Shown here piece by piece: positions 16,036 through 24,286 of a stretch of DNA of 43,875 bases (the first letter of the stretch is position 1; each line of letters starts with the position of its first letter). The stretch is from Comamonadaceae bacterium (GTDB lineage: Bacteria > Pseudomonadota > Gammaproteobacteria > Burkholderiales > Burkholderiaceae_C). The DNA is taken from NCBI GenBank assembly GCA_947373605.1, contig CANBYM010000014.1, positions 1 to 43,875 on the forward strand. Reading direction: 5' to 3'. Below the pieces are notes generated by a model. It was given only the letters and a program-made list of their open reading frames with translations, was not told the DNA's origin and searched no databases. Made by a program: the position numbers and the translations under genes.

Positions 16036-16048
16036 ACTTTTGTATTAA
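16020..16048 (-). promoter_or_regulatory. Putative promoter of the malonate operon
   Basis: On the minus strand a -35-like TTAATA (16048-16043) and a -10-like TATACA (16025-16020) are separated by exactly 17 bp, 57 bp before the dctP start. Both boxes are weak matches to sigma-70 consensus, as would fit an activatable or repressible promoter. This is a visual assignment. Confidence 0.4.
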
Positions 16049-16118
16049 AAATAAGTGTTAGTAAATACCCTATGAATATTTTTGCATCCTTTGAATCCAG
16101 CAATGGGATACTTAGCCT

Positions 16119-16784
16119 ATGAAAATTTCTGACCAACTGCGTGAAAAAATTGAGGAACAAATCGCCACTGGCGAACTTGCTCCTGGCAGTTCACTCGATG
16201 AGGCCACACTGGTGGAGCAGCATGGGGTGTCCCGCACGCCGGTGCGTGAGGCGCTGATTCAGCTGGCAGCGGAAGGCTTGATTGAAATCCGACCACGCCG
16301 TGGTGCAACCGTCACCAGCATCGGCCCGACGCGTTTGTTAGAGATGTTTGAGGTGATGAGCGAGTTGGAGGCCATGTGCGGCCGGCTAGCCGCACGGCGC
16401 ATGACGGAGGCTGAGCGCAAGAACCTCGCACAGGCGCTGCAAGCCTGTGAGGCCGCGCGCGAGCAACAGGACTCTGACGCCTATTTCTACTGCAATGAAA
16501 CCTTCCATGCTGCAATCTATGCCGGAAGCCACAACGCGTTTCTCTGTGAGCAGGCGCTTAACCTGCAGCGCCGCCTTCGCCCCTACCGCCGCTTGCAGTT
16601 GCGGGTACGCAACCGCATGGCTGCTTCATTCAAAGAACACCAAGCCATAGTCAACGCCATTGCCGCTGGTGATGCCGAAGCCACTTCACTCGCACTGCGC
16701 GAACACGTAGTGGTACAAGGAGAGCGCTTTGGCGATCTGATGGCCTCACTTACGGCGCTCACTGCCGTTGCCGAACCTGCCTGA
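16119..16784 (+). CDS. GntR-family (FCD) transcriptional regulator of the malonate operon
   Basis: This 221-residue DNA-binding protein has an N-terminal winged helix-turn-helix (about residues 8-70, with SLDEATLVEQHGVSRTPVREAL as the recognition region) and an all-helical C-terminal FCD ligand domain. The FCD metal/ligand positions are suggested by Asp and His in the DAYFYCNETFHAAI segment and by the EHQAIVNAI helix. It is transcribed divergently from dctP across a 155-bp AT-rich region that contains the palindromic operator candidate. By position and family it resembles MdcY and is the likely local regulator of malonate use. Confidence 0.92.
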   Translation: MKISDQLREKIEEQIATGELAPGSSLDEATLVEQHGVSRTPVREALIQLAAEGLIEIRPRRGATVTSIGPTRLLEMFEVMSELEAMCGRLAARRMTEAERKNLAQALQACEAAREQQDSDAYFYCNETFHAAIYAGSHNAFLCEQALNLQRRLRPYRRLQLRVRNRMAASFKEHQAIVNAIAAGDAEATSLALREHVVVQGERFGDLMASLTALTAVAEPA

Positions 16785-16818
16785 ACACGGGGCGTGACTG
16801 CCACGCAAAGCGCTGTGC

Positions 16819-16849
16819 CATCGTAGCGGGTGCGGGCTCAGTTACGATG
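16819..16849. repeat. Inverted repeat before the CDP-alcohol transferase gene
   Basis: CATCGTA and TACGATG form a 7-bp stem separated by 17 bp, 33 bp before the start of the next gene. It could be an operator or a weak terminator for the GntR gene; there is no U-run. Confidence 0.3.
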
Positions 16850-16881
16850 CCGTTCAACCGGCAACCCAAAACACCCTACCC

Positions 16882-17487
16882 ATGCTTGACCGCTTCGCCA
16901 CCGCATTGCTACGCCCCGCTGTGGAAGGCCTCGCGCGGTTCACTGCGCGCACCGGTATTACTGCCAATGCAATTACCGTGGCGGGCTTTGTATTAGGTAT
17001 GCTGACTGCAGTGCTTATTGCCACGCAAAACCATTTTCAGGCACTCGCCGTTATGGGTGTATCCAGACTGTGCGACGCGCTGGACGGCGCCGTGGCGCGG
17101 TTGCACACACCCAGCGACGCTGGCGGTTTCCTCGATATTGCGCTGGACTTTTTGTTTTACGCCAGCATTCCGCTCGGCTTTGCGGTCTCCGCGCCGCAAG
17201 CCAACGCGCTTGCCGCAGCCACCCTGCTGGCAGCGTTTGTCGGAACGGCGTCCAGCTTTTTGGCCTTTGCGACACTGGCCGCCAAGCGCGGTATGCACAA
17301 CACAGCCTACCCCGACAAATCGATTTACTTTTTAGGCGGGCTTACGGAGGGCACGGAAACTTTGGCCTTTTTTGCCGTAATGTGCGTTTGGCCGCAGCAT
17401 TTCGCTGCATTGGCTTATACCTTTGCCGCACTTTGCGCTGTCACCATTGCAACCCGCATCTGGTGGGGCTGGAGGTGCTTCGCATGA
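16882..17487 (+). CDS. CDP-alcohol phosphatidyltransferase family protein
   Basis: This 201-residue inner-membrane enzyme should transfer a phosphatidyl group from CDP-diacylglycerol, or a similar CDP-linked donor, to an alcohol. The full family motif is visible between residues 65 and 89: DALDGAVAR followed by GGFLDIALD, giving Asp65, Asp68, Gly69, Arg73, Asp85 and Asp89. The remaining sequence forms about six membrane segments. The acceptor cannot be deduced; it is not an obvious match for the housekeeping PgsA. Its stop overlaps the start of the next gene (ATGA at 17484-17487), implying coupled translation with the VTT-oxidoreductase fusion. Confidence 0.9.
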   Translation: MLDRFATALLRPAVEGLARFTARTGITANAITVAGFVLGMLTAVLIATQNHFQALAVMGVSRLCDALDGAVARLHTPSDAGGFLDIALDFLFYASIPLGFAVSAPQANALAAATLLAAFVGTASSFLAFATLAAKRGMHNTAYPDKSIYFLGGLTEGTETLAFFAVMCVWPQHFAALAYTFAALCAVTIATRIWWGWRCFA

Positions 17488-19670
17488 AGGCATCTGGCGC
17501 GCGCCTGTCGCGCCTTGCCCTTTTAACCCTTGCGATTGCAGGCATTGCAGTTTTTTTTGCACTGGACGCCGGCCAGTATTTAAATTTGGATTACCTGCAA
17601 AAGAGCCACGTGCAATTTGCAATGTTGTATGCGCAGTCGCCCTGGCCCGTGCGCGCTGCGTACTTTGTGATTTACTTGGCTGTCGCCGCACTCTCGCTGC
17701 CCGGCGCAGTTGTTCTCACTCTGGCAGGTGGCGGCGTTTTCGGTTTTGGCTGGGGCCTGCTCCTGGTGTCATTCGCGTCCAGCCTGGGCGCAACCGTTTC
17801 GTTCTGGGTTGCGCGCTTTTTGCTGCGCGATATCGTACAGCGCCAGTTTGGTACCCGGTTGGTCGGCATCAACCAAGGGCTGGAGCGCGAGGGCGCGTGG
17901 TACCTGCTGAGCCTGCGGCTGATTCCCGCAGTACCCTTTTTTGTCATCAATCTGGCGATGGGCCTCACGAACCTAAGAACATGGACGTTTTACTGGGTGA
18001 GCCAGGTCGGCATGCTGGCGGGCACTGCAGTTTACGTCAACGCAGGCACACAGCTGGCGCAGATGCACACGCTGGCCGATGTCGCCAGCCCCACGCTCTT
18101 TATCTCACTGGCACTCCTGGGCCTATTCCCGCTCGTCGCCAAGCGCTTGCTTCAAAGCGTGAAGGCACAACGCATTTACCAACCGTGGAAGGCAGTCAAG
18201 CCTAAGAACTTTGACCGCAACATGCTTGTCATCGGCGCAGGCGCAGGCGGCTTGGTCAGCTCCTACATAGCCGCTGCAGTCAAAGCCGAAGTCACGCTCG
18301 TTGAGTCCCAAAAAATGGGCGGTGACTGCCTGAACTACGGCTGTGTTCCCAGCAAAGCGTTAATAAGAAGTGCCACGCTGGCCCATCAGATGCGCCATGC
18401 CGGCCGCTACGGCCTGCGCGATACCGAGCCCCACTTTGACTTCAAGGCGCTCATAGGCCGCATTCAAAACATCATTACTGAAATCGCACCCCATGACAGC
18501 GTTGAGCGATACACCGCGCTAGGCGTAGATGTACAACTCGGGCATGCCACCATCATCAACCCATGGACAGTGGAAATTGCACTGCACGACGGCACCACCA
18601 CAAGACTCACCGCACGCAGCATCGTGATTGCTGCCGGAGCCAGCCCCGTGGTACCCGCACTTCCCGGCCTGTCTGAGACGGGGTATCTGACCAGCGATAC
18701 TTTGTGGGATACGCTGGCCGCGCGCGATGCACTGCCAGCCCATTTACTGGTGCTCGGCGGTGGGCCGATCGGCTGCGAGCTGGCGCAAAGCTTTGCCCGT
18801 CTGGGCTCTCGGGTGACGTTGGTGGAGGCCAGCATACGCGTGCTGCTGCGCGAAGACCCTGAAGTTTCGGAATTGGTGTCAGCATCCCTGCGAGCGGACG
18901 GCGTCACGCTGCTCACCGGCCACACAGCGCTGCGCTGTGAAGCAATTGACGGCATCAAATCACTGTGGGTAAAACATGGAGATGACGGGCAACCCGTTGC
19001 AATTCCGTTTGACGACTTGCTCTGCGCGGTGGGTCGTCGCGCGCGCCTGAGCGGCTACGGACTGGAAGCCATAGGTATTCCCACCGACATCACCGTGCAG
19101 ACCAACGAATACCTGCAAACCGTTTACCCCAATATCTTTGCGGCGGGCGATGTGGCCGGGCCTTACCAGTTCACGCACACGGCTGCGCACCAAGCCTGGT
19201 ACGCGGCAGTGAACGCCTTGTTTGGTGACTTCAAGAAATTCAAAGCCGATTACTCGGTCATCCCTGCGGCCACTTTCACCGACCCCGAAATTGCACGAGT
19301 GGGCCTCAACGAGCAGGAGGCTGCCGCGCAAGGTATTGCCGTAGATATAACCCGATTCGAGTTGCGTGAACTCGATCGCGCCATTGCGGACAGCGCCACG
19401 CAGGGTTTTGTGAAAGTACTGACCACTGCGGGCAAGGATCGTATTTTGGGTGTGACCATTGCCGGAGCACATGCCGGTGACTTGCTGGCCGAATACGTGC
19501 TCGCCATGAAGCACTCGCTGGGTCTGAACAAAATACTGGCCACCATCCACACCTACCCCACCATGGCCGAGGCCAACAAATACGCTGCCGGCCTCTGGAA
19601 GCGCGCACACCAGCCTGAAACTTTGCTGCAATGGGTGAAGCGATATCACGCATGGCGTCGGGGCCACTGA
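17484..19670 (+). CDS. Fusion of VTT/DedA-like membrane domain and disulfide oxidoreductase (MerA/Lpd-like)
   Basis: This 728-residue protein joins two modules. Residues 1 to about 235 are a TVP38/TMEM64 (VTT, SNARE-associated) membrane domain with several helices and the typical GGGVFGFGWG and LRLIPAVPFFVINL segments. From about residue 245 follows a complete class I flavin disulfide reductase. It has FAD-binding GAGAGG (from residue 251), redox cysteines Cys282 and Cys287 (GGDCLNYGCVPSK), NAD(P)-binding GGGPIGCE, FAD loop FAAGDVAGP, and the C-terminal HTYPTMAE active-site base. No mercury-binding N-terminal domain or C-terminal cysteine pair is present, so mercuric reduction is unlikely. 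ATG 17484 overlaps the upstream gene. The electron acceptor is unknown. Confidence 0.92.
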   Translation: MKASGARLSRLALLTLAIAGIAVFFALDAGQYLNLDYLQKSHVQFAMLYAQSPWPVRAAYFVIYLAVAALSLPGAVVLTLAGGGVFGFGWGLLLVSFASSLGATVSFWVARFLLRDIVQRQFGTRLVGINQGLEREGAWYLLSLRLIPAVPFFVINLAMGLTNLRTWTFYWVSQVGMLAGTAVYVNAGTQLAQMHTLADVASPTLFISLALLGLFPLVAKRLLQSVKAQRIYQPWKAVKPKNFDRNMLVIGAGAGGLVSSYIAAAVKAEVTLVESQKMGGDCLNYGCVPSKALIRSATLAHQMRHAGRYGLRDTEPHFDFKALIGRIQNIITEIAPHDSVERYTALGVDVQLGHATIINPWTVEIALHDGTTTRLTARSIVIAAGASPVVPALPGLSETGYLTSDTLWDTLAARDALPAHLLVLGGGPIGCELAQSFARLGSRVTLVEASIRVLLREDPEVSELVSASLRADGVTLLTGHTALRCEAIDGIKSLWVKHGDDGQPVAIPFDDLLCAVGRRARLSGYGLEAIGIPTDITVQTNEYLQTVYPNIFAAGDVAGPYQFTHTAAHQAWYAAVNALFGDFKKFKADYSVIPAATFTDPEIARVGLNEQEAAAQGIAVDITRFELRELDRAIADSATQGFVKVLTTAGKDRILGVTIAGAHAGDLLAEYVLAMKHSLGLNKILATIHTYPTMAEANKYAAGLWKRAHQPETLLQWVKRYHAWRRGH

Positions 19671-19704
19671 TTGGGTCACACACCACCTCGTTGAAAATAT
19701 CGTT

Positions 19705-20892
19705 ATGAATGCTGACTCAGACCGCGCCATTGACCATAGCCACACAGAACCTGTGCCACAGGAAGACAGCCGGGGTTACCAGCCGCGCCAAATGGTGCTG
19801 CTCGGTGCCGGCCATGCACATTTGCACGTACTTCAGCAGTTGGCTGCCAGCCCGTTGGTCGGGGCGCGCATCAATCTGGTGGCGCCGCAGCCGCGCCAGT
19901 TGTACTCCGGGCTATTGCCAGGCTTCGTAGCGGGGCGATATGCGCTTGAAGAATGCGTGCTGCACCTGGAACCACTGGTGCGTCGCGCAGGTATCCGCTG
20001 GCTCACCCGCAGCGTACGCGGCTTGGACGCTGCTACGCAAACGGTGCTATTTGACGATGGCAGTACCCTGCATTACGACTGGCTGTCGGTCAACACCGGT
20101 CCGGTTCAGAACCGCTCACGCATTGAGGAGACCATGCCCGGCGCACGCGAACACGCCCTGTTTGTGCGCCCGATGGAAACATTTGCTGCGCTGTGGCCCA
20201 AGGTGGCCGAAATGGGTGCTAACAAAGCGCTGCGCATTGGCGTCATTGGCGCAGGTGCAGCGGGGATTGAACTGGCCATGGCGGTGCGCCAGCGCCTGCC
20301 CAACAGCGCCATTACGTTGCTCAGTGGCGATGCGCCCGCCGGTGCTGCCTATCCGCCCAAGGCGCAAAATCTCATGCAAGCCGCGCTCAAGGCCCGGCGC
20401 ATTACGCTGATACAGGACAGCGCAGTGGGTGTGAAGTCGGGTGAGGTGATTTTGCAAAGCGGTGCGCGACTGGCCTGTGATGTACCCCTGATCGCCATCG
20501 GCGCACAGGCACCGCCGTGGCTTGAAGCCAGCGGATTGGCCTTGGACCCGCAGGGCTTTATTGCCGTAGATGCCAACCAGCGCTCGACCAGCCACGCCAA
20601 CGTGTTTGCCGCAGGCGACGTCAGTACGCGGCAGGACCGGCCCCTGGCACGCAGCGGTGTGTATGCCGTGCGCGCAGGCCCTGCGCTGGCGCACAACCTG
20701 GCTGCTGTCGTTGCCGGTCAAAACCTCAAGGTCCACCAGCCGCCGGCCAGGAGCTTAAACCTGTTGTCCTGCGGGGACGGTCGCGCCATCGCCATCTATG
20801 GCAAGTTGGCTGCACAAGGCCGCTGGGTTTGGTGGCTCAAGGACTACATCGACCGGAAATTTGCGGGGCGGTATTCAGACCAACCCGGCTAA
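19705..20892 (+). CDS. NDH-like FAD-dependent oxidoreductase, related to SelD-fused proteins
   Basis: This 395-residue flavoprotein has two dinucleotide-binding folds. The FAD fold is near residue 31 (VLLGAGHAHLHVLQ) and the NAD(P)H fold near residue 175 (IGVIGAGAAGIELAMA). A late FAD motif is FAAGDVST. The GAGHAHLHVL signature and the YSGLLPGFVAGRY segment are characteristic of proteins often fused to the N-terminus of SelD in other bacteria. Here it is a separate protein, and selD is the next gene, in convergent orientation. It follows the VTT-oxidoreductase by 34 bp and probably shares its transcript. A role in selenium metabolism is suggested by this association only. Confidence 0.88.
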   Translation: MNADSDRAIDHSHTEPVPQEDSRGYQPRQMVLLGAGHAHLHVLQQLAASPLVGARINLVAPQPRQLYSGLLPGFVAGRYALEECVLHLEPLVRRAGIRWLTRSVRGLDAATQTVLFDDGSTLHYDWLSVNTGPVQNRSRIEETMPGAREHALFVRPMETFAALWPKVAEMGANKALRIGVIGAGAAGIELAMAVRQRLPNSAITLLSGDAPAGAAYPPKAQNLMQAALKARRITLIQDSAVGVKSGEVILQSGARLACDVPLIAIGAQAPPWLEASGLALDPQGFIAVDANQRSTSHANVFAAGDVSTRQDRPLARSGVYAVRAGPALAHNLAAVVAGQNLKVHQPPARSLNLLSCGDGRAIAIYGKLAAQGRWVWWLKDYIDRKFAGRYSDQPG

Positions 20893-20936
20893 TGGCGCAC
20901 ACAATTCAAAGAACCCCGACCTTCAAGCTATCCGCT

Positions 20937-22001
20937 TCAAAGTGTGACCCGTAATTTGGGAGCACCCGCATCCCCCAAGGGGGCGCTAATACCGCCGATC
21001 TGGGCAGCCTCAGCAAAGCCATGCTTCTTGAATATGGCAAGTACCGCGCCCACCGCTTCGGGCGCGCAACTCACCAGCAAGCCGCCGCTGGTTTGCGGGT
21101 CGCTCAGGAGCGCACGGTCGATATCGCTCACGCCGGCGCCCAGCGCCACCTGCGCGCCATACGCGGACCAATTGCGCTCCGACGCACCGGTCACCATGCC
21201 CTGCTCCGCCAGCGCGCGCACGCCTTCAATCAGCGGCACGCTGCTCCACGTCACATCGACCGTGACATGGGCGCCGCGCGCAATCTCCAGTGCATGACCG
21301 GCCAGCCCGAAGCCGGTTACATCGGTGAGCGCATGGACGCCCTCTAACGCCGCCAAGTCCGGCCCTGCCGTGTTGAGATGGGTGGTGACGGCAATCATGC
21401 GTGCATAGCCCGCGGCTTCGAGCTTTTCTTTTTTAAGTGCTGCCGAAAGCACGCCCACGCCCAGCGGCTTGCCCAGTACTAAACAGTCGCCCACACGCGC
21501 ATCTGCGTTGCGCTTGACGCGCTTGGGATGCACCAGTCCGAGGGCTACCAGACCATAAATGGGTTCCACCGAATCGATGGTGTGACCGCCCGCAATCGGA
21601 ATGCCAGCGGCCCTGCACACAGCTGCACCGCCGGCCAAAATCCGGCCGATGGTCTCGGTAGACAACACATTGATGGGCATGCCTACCAAGGCAAGCGCCA
21701 TGATGGGGGTGCCGCCCATGGCGTACACATCCGAGATGGCGTTAGTGGCCGCAATGCGACCAAAGTCATACGCGTCGTCCACGATCGGCATAAAAAAGTC
21801 GGTAGTAGCAATCAGTGCCTGCTCGTCATTTAGCTGGTACACGGCAGCATCATCGGCCGTCTCAATACCCACCAGCAACTGCGGCGGGAGCGGCATGGAG
21901 GTGGTGGTCTTCAAAATTTCCGACAAAACGCCGGGTGCAATCTTGCAGCCGCATCCGCCTCCGTGCGAGAGTGAAGTTAATCGTGGTTCTATTGTGCTCA
22001 T
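20937..22001 (-). CDS. selD: Selenide, water dikinase (selenophosphate synthetase)
   Basis: This 354-residue cytoplasmic enzyme makes selenophosphate from selenide and ATP, the selenium donor for selenocysteine and selenouridine. The active-site region SHGGGCGCKI gives Cys17 and Lys20, the same positions as in E. coli, so this is a cysteine form, not a selenoprotein. The ATP-binding glycine-rich parts (ATTDFFMPIVDD, AMGGTPIMAL, TDVTGFGLAGH and SDPQTSGGLL) are all present. No selA, selB, selU or selenocysteine tRNA lies in the window. It is convergent with the NDH-like flavoprotein, 44 bp apart. Confidence 0.97.
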   Translation of the reverse strand: MSTIEPRLTSLSHGGGCGCKIAPGVLSEILKTTTSMPLPPQLLVGIETADDAAVYQLNDEQALIATTDFFMPIVDDAYDFGRIAATNAISDVYAMGGTPIMALALVGMPINVLSTETIGRILAGGAAVCRAAGIPIAGGHTIDSVEPIYGLVALGLVHPKRVKRNADARVGDCLVLGKPLGVGVLSAALKKEKLEAAGYARMIAVTTHLNTAGPDLAALEGVHALTDVTGFGLAGHALEIARGAHVTVDVTWSSVPLIEGVRALAEQGMVTGASERNWSAYGAQVALGAGVSDIDRALLSDPQTSGGLLVSCAPEAVGAVLAIFKKHGFAEAAQIGGISAPLGDAGAPKLRVTL

Positions 22002-22070
22002 GTGCTTTTTAGAAAATGTACTGGCTAACTCGCCGACGTAGTCAGGCGAACTTCCGCGGCAGTCGCCGGG

Positions 22071-22895
22071 TTAGAGTATGGATTGTGCTTCTTTCAGCAG
22101 CGTCCAATCAATCGGCTCCTGCTGAAGCACTTCGTCCACGTCTACACCTAATACCAAAGCCACATTGTCCGGAAAGCTGTCCACCAGCAAACCGCCTTCA
22201 AGTCCGGCCACGCGTGCACGTGCCCGCCACGCACACAGGTGCACCAGCCCGGCCAGTGGCTCGTAGGCTTCGTTGTCAAAGGGCGCGTTCTGCTGCTGGA
22301 TGGCATCCACAATTTCCACCGGAAAATCCCACAAGCGCGCAAAGCCCGCACCCACATCGGCATAGCAGTAGCCCAGCAAATGAATTTCCGCCTTGACGCG
22401 GCGCATGGCCAGCGGCTCAACCCGCTCATTGAGCCAGCGCATCTGATCGGGCATGCCCTGGTGCATCACCAGTTCACCCACAGCGTGCAGCAAGCCCGAC
22501 GTGAACGCCAGCGATGGATTGGCCCGCACACTGCGTGCCAGCTTGCGGGCGAGCTTGGCCACATCCAGGCTGTAGCGCCAAAACACGCTCAGCTCTAGTC
22601 CGGGCACCGCCTTGAATGCGCCCGTTACCGCCGCTGCGGCCGTCAGTTGACTCACCTGATCGAATCCCAATACTGCCAGCGCCTGCGACACATTGCCCAC
22701 CTTGCTGCTCAACGCAAACTGCGCCGAATTGGCCAGGCACAAAAGGCGCGTCGTCAGCCCGATATCGGTATTGATGGCCGTGCTGATAACACGCAGATCG
22801 GGCTCTTCTTTGTTAAGCTCAAACATCACCTGCGCTATGACCCGTGGCACGCTGGGCAGCGCCGTTTTGGAATCCAATAAATCTTCTAAATGCAT
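22071..22895 (-). CDS. HDOD domain protein
   Basis: This 274-residue cytoplasmic protein consists mainly of an HDOD domain (about residues 10-210), a degenerate HD-hydrolase fold used in signalling. Typical parts are the start LPSVPRVIAQVMFEL, LLCLANSAQFALSSKVGNVSQALAVLGFD, and GLLHAVGELVM, where the catalytic HD pair is lost. HDOD proteins usually act as scaffolds in motility, second-messenger or stress pathways. The gene lies 20 bp downstream of pilU on the same strand, so a link with twitching motility or pilus control is a reasonable guess. Confidence 0.9.
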   Translation of the reverse strand: MHLEDLLDSKTALPSVPRVIAQVMFELNKEEPDLRVISTAINTDIGLTTRLLCLANSAQFALSSKVGNVSQALAVLGFDQVSQLTAAAAVTGAFKAVPGLELSVFWRYSLDVAKLARKLARSVRANPSLAFTSGLLHAVGELVMHQGMPDQMRWLNERVEPLAMRRVKAEIHLLGYCYADVGAGFARLWDFPVEIVDAIQQQNAPFDNEAYEPLAGLVHLCAWRARARVAGLEGGLLVDSFPDNVALVLGVDVDEVLQQEPIDWTLLKEAQSIL

Positions 22896-22915
22896 AAAGC
22901 AAGCCTACAGGCAAA

Positions 22916-24190
22916 TCAATTGAAGCGACTGTCTATGCCTTTTTCCTTCAACTTGCGCTGCAGCTCTTCATCTTCCAGTTCCCGCTTGCGCGCGGCCTGC
23001 TTGCGCGCTTCTTCTTCGCGGATGGCCTGCAACTCTTCGGCTGACGGTTCTTTATCGAAGGACAACGTGGGTCCACTGGCACCGGCCGGTTCCCCGCGTT
23101 TGCTTTTGAGTTTGATGGCCAGCCGCAATTCGTTGGCCGAATCGGCATTGCGGATCGCCTCCTCGAAGCCAATGTGACCGGCGTCATACAGCTCATACAA
23201 AGCCCAGTCAAAGGTGCGCATGCCCAACTCGCGTGAGCGCTCCATGATGGTTTTTATGTCGCCGAACGCGCCCTTGAAAATACGCTCGGCAATGGTCGGC
23301 GTGTTGAGCAAAATTTCGATGGCTGCTTTGCGGCCCTTGCCGTCTTCGGTACGCACCAGCCGCTGAGACACGATAGAGCGCAAGTTGGCTGACAAATCCA
23401 TCAACAGCTGGTTACGCCGCTCTTCAGGGAAAAAATTGATGATGCGGTCAATCGCCTGATTGGCACTGTTGGCATGCAAAGTGCCCAGACACAGGTGGCC
23501 GGTTTCGGCAAAGGCGATGGCATGCTCCATGGTTTCGGGGTCGCGAATTTCGCCGATCAGAATCACGTCGGGCGCCTGACGCAGTGTGTTCTTCAACGCG
23601 TGATGCCATGAGTGTGTGTCCACCCCCACTTCGCGGTGACTGATCAGTGACTTTTTGGACACATGCACATATTCAACCGGGTCTTCCACGGTAATGATGT
23701 GGCCCGCAGAGGTACTGTTGCGGTGGTCAATCATGGCGGCCAGCGAGGTGGACTTACCAGAACCCGTGCCGCCGACCACCAGCACCAGACCGCGCTTGTT
23801 CATGATCACTTCTTTGAGAATGGGCGGCAGCGCGAGCTTCTCAAAATTCGGGATTTCCGAGGCAATCGTACGCACCACCATAGCCACATTCTGCTGCTGC
23901 ACATACACATTGACCCGAAAGCGCGATACGCCCGGAATGCTGATGGCGAAGTTGCACTCCATCTCTTTGGCAAATTCATCGCGCTGACGCTCGTTCATCA
24001 GCGACAAAGCAAATGCGCGGGTCACTTCTCCGCTAAGCTTCTGGTTACTCAGCGGCTGCATGGCACCATTGGCCTTCATGCTGGGCGGGAAATCCGCAGA
24101 AATGAAAAGATCCGAACCTCCGGCCTGGCTCATGGCCGCCAACAATTTGTGCATGTAGGTGCGAGACTGTTCTTCGGTCAAAGTGGACAT
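22916..24190 (-). CDS. pilU: Type IV pilus retraction ATPase PilU
   Basis: This 424-residue hexameric ATPase works with PilT at the base of the type IV pilus during retraction. Visible motifs are Walker A GGTGSGKSTS (from about residue 140), the Asp box ITVEDPVEYVH, Walker B DVILIGEIRD and the His box LGTLHANSANQA. The charged C-terminal extension (KREL...EEELQRKLKEKGIDSRF type, after residue 370) is typical of PilU rather than PilT. No pilT is adjacent, although the two are commonly neighbours in betaproteobacteria. It is followed by the HDOD gene and preceded, beyond a terminator, by the CHRD gene. Confidence 0.93.
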   Translation of the reverse strand: MSTLTEEQSRTYMHKLLAAMSQAGGSDLFISADFPPSMKANGAMQPLSNQKLSGEVTRAFALSLMNERQRDEFAKEMECNFAISIPGVSRFRVNVYVQQQNVAMVVRTIASEIPNFEKLALPPILKEVIMNKRGLVLVVGGTGSGKSTSLAAMIDHRNSTSAGHIITVEDPVEYVHVSKKSLISHREVGVDTHSWHHALKNTLRQAPDVILIGEIRDPETMEHAIAFAETGHLCLGTLHANSANQAIDRIINFFPEERRNQLLMDLSANLRSIVSQRLVRTEDGKGRKAAIEILLNTPTIAERIFKGAFGDIKTIMERSRELGMRTFDWALYELYDAGHIGFEEAIRNADSANELRLAIKLKSKRGEPAGASGPTLSFDKEPSAEELQAIREEEARKQAARKRELEDEELQRKLKEKGIDSRFN

Positions 24191-24211
24191 GGAATGTATT
24201 GGAGTTAGACA

Positions 24212-24253
24212 CGGGCAAAAAAAATGCCCGCTGAAAGTATCAGGGGCATTTTT
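24212..24253 (-). terminator. Rho-independent terminator of the CHRD gene
   Basis: On the minus strand the sequence AAAAATGCCC, a 13-nt loop, then GGGCATTTTTTTT makes a hairpin with a T-run, 34 bp after the CHRD stop. A second, smaller hairpin (CGGGCA/TGCCCG, 24212-24230) shares its right arm. It separates the CHRD/hydrolase unit from pilU. Confidence 0.75.
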
Positions 24254-24286
24254 GCAGCGGTCAACCCGCCGTGGTGAAAAAGCCGA

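Noticed and set aside
17070-17483. N-terminal extension of the VTT-oxidoreductase frame
   Set aside because: The extension overlaps the CDP-alcohol transferase gene out of frame and is Arg-rich; ATG 17484 gives the proper start.
17484-19670. Mercuric reductase assignment for the fusion protein
   Set aside because: No N-terminal heavy-metal domain and no C-terminal vicinal cysteines were seen; the protein is only related in its reductase core.
22002-22070. Region between selD and the HDOD gene examined for a selenocysteine tRNA or regulatory RNA
   Set aside because: At 69 bp it is too short for tRNA-Sec, and no cloverleaf or T-loop consensus was seen.
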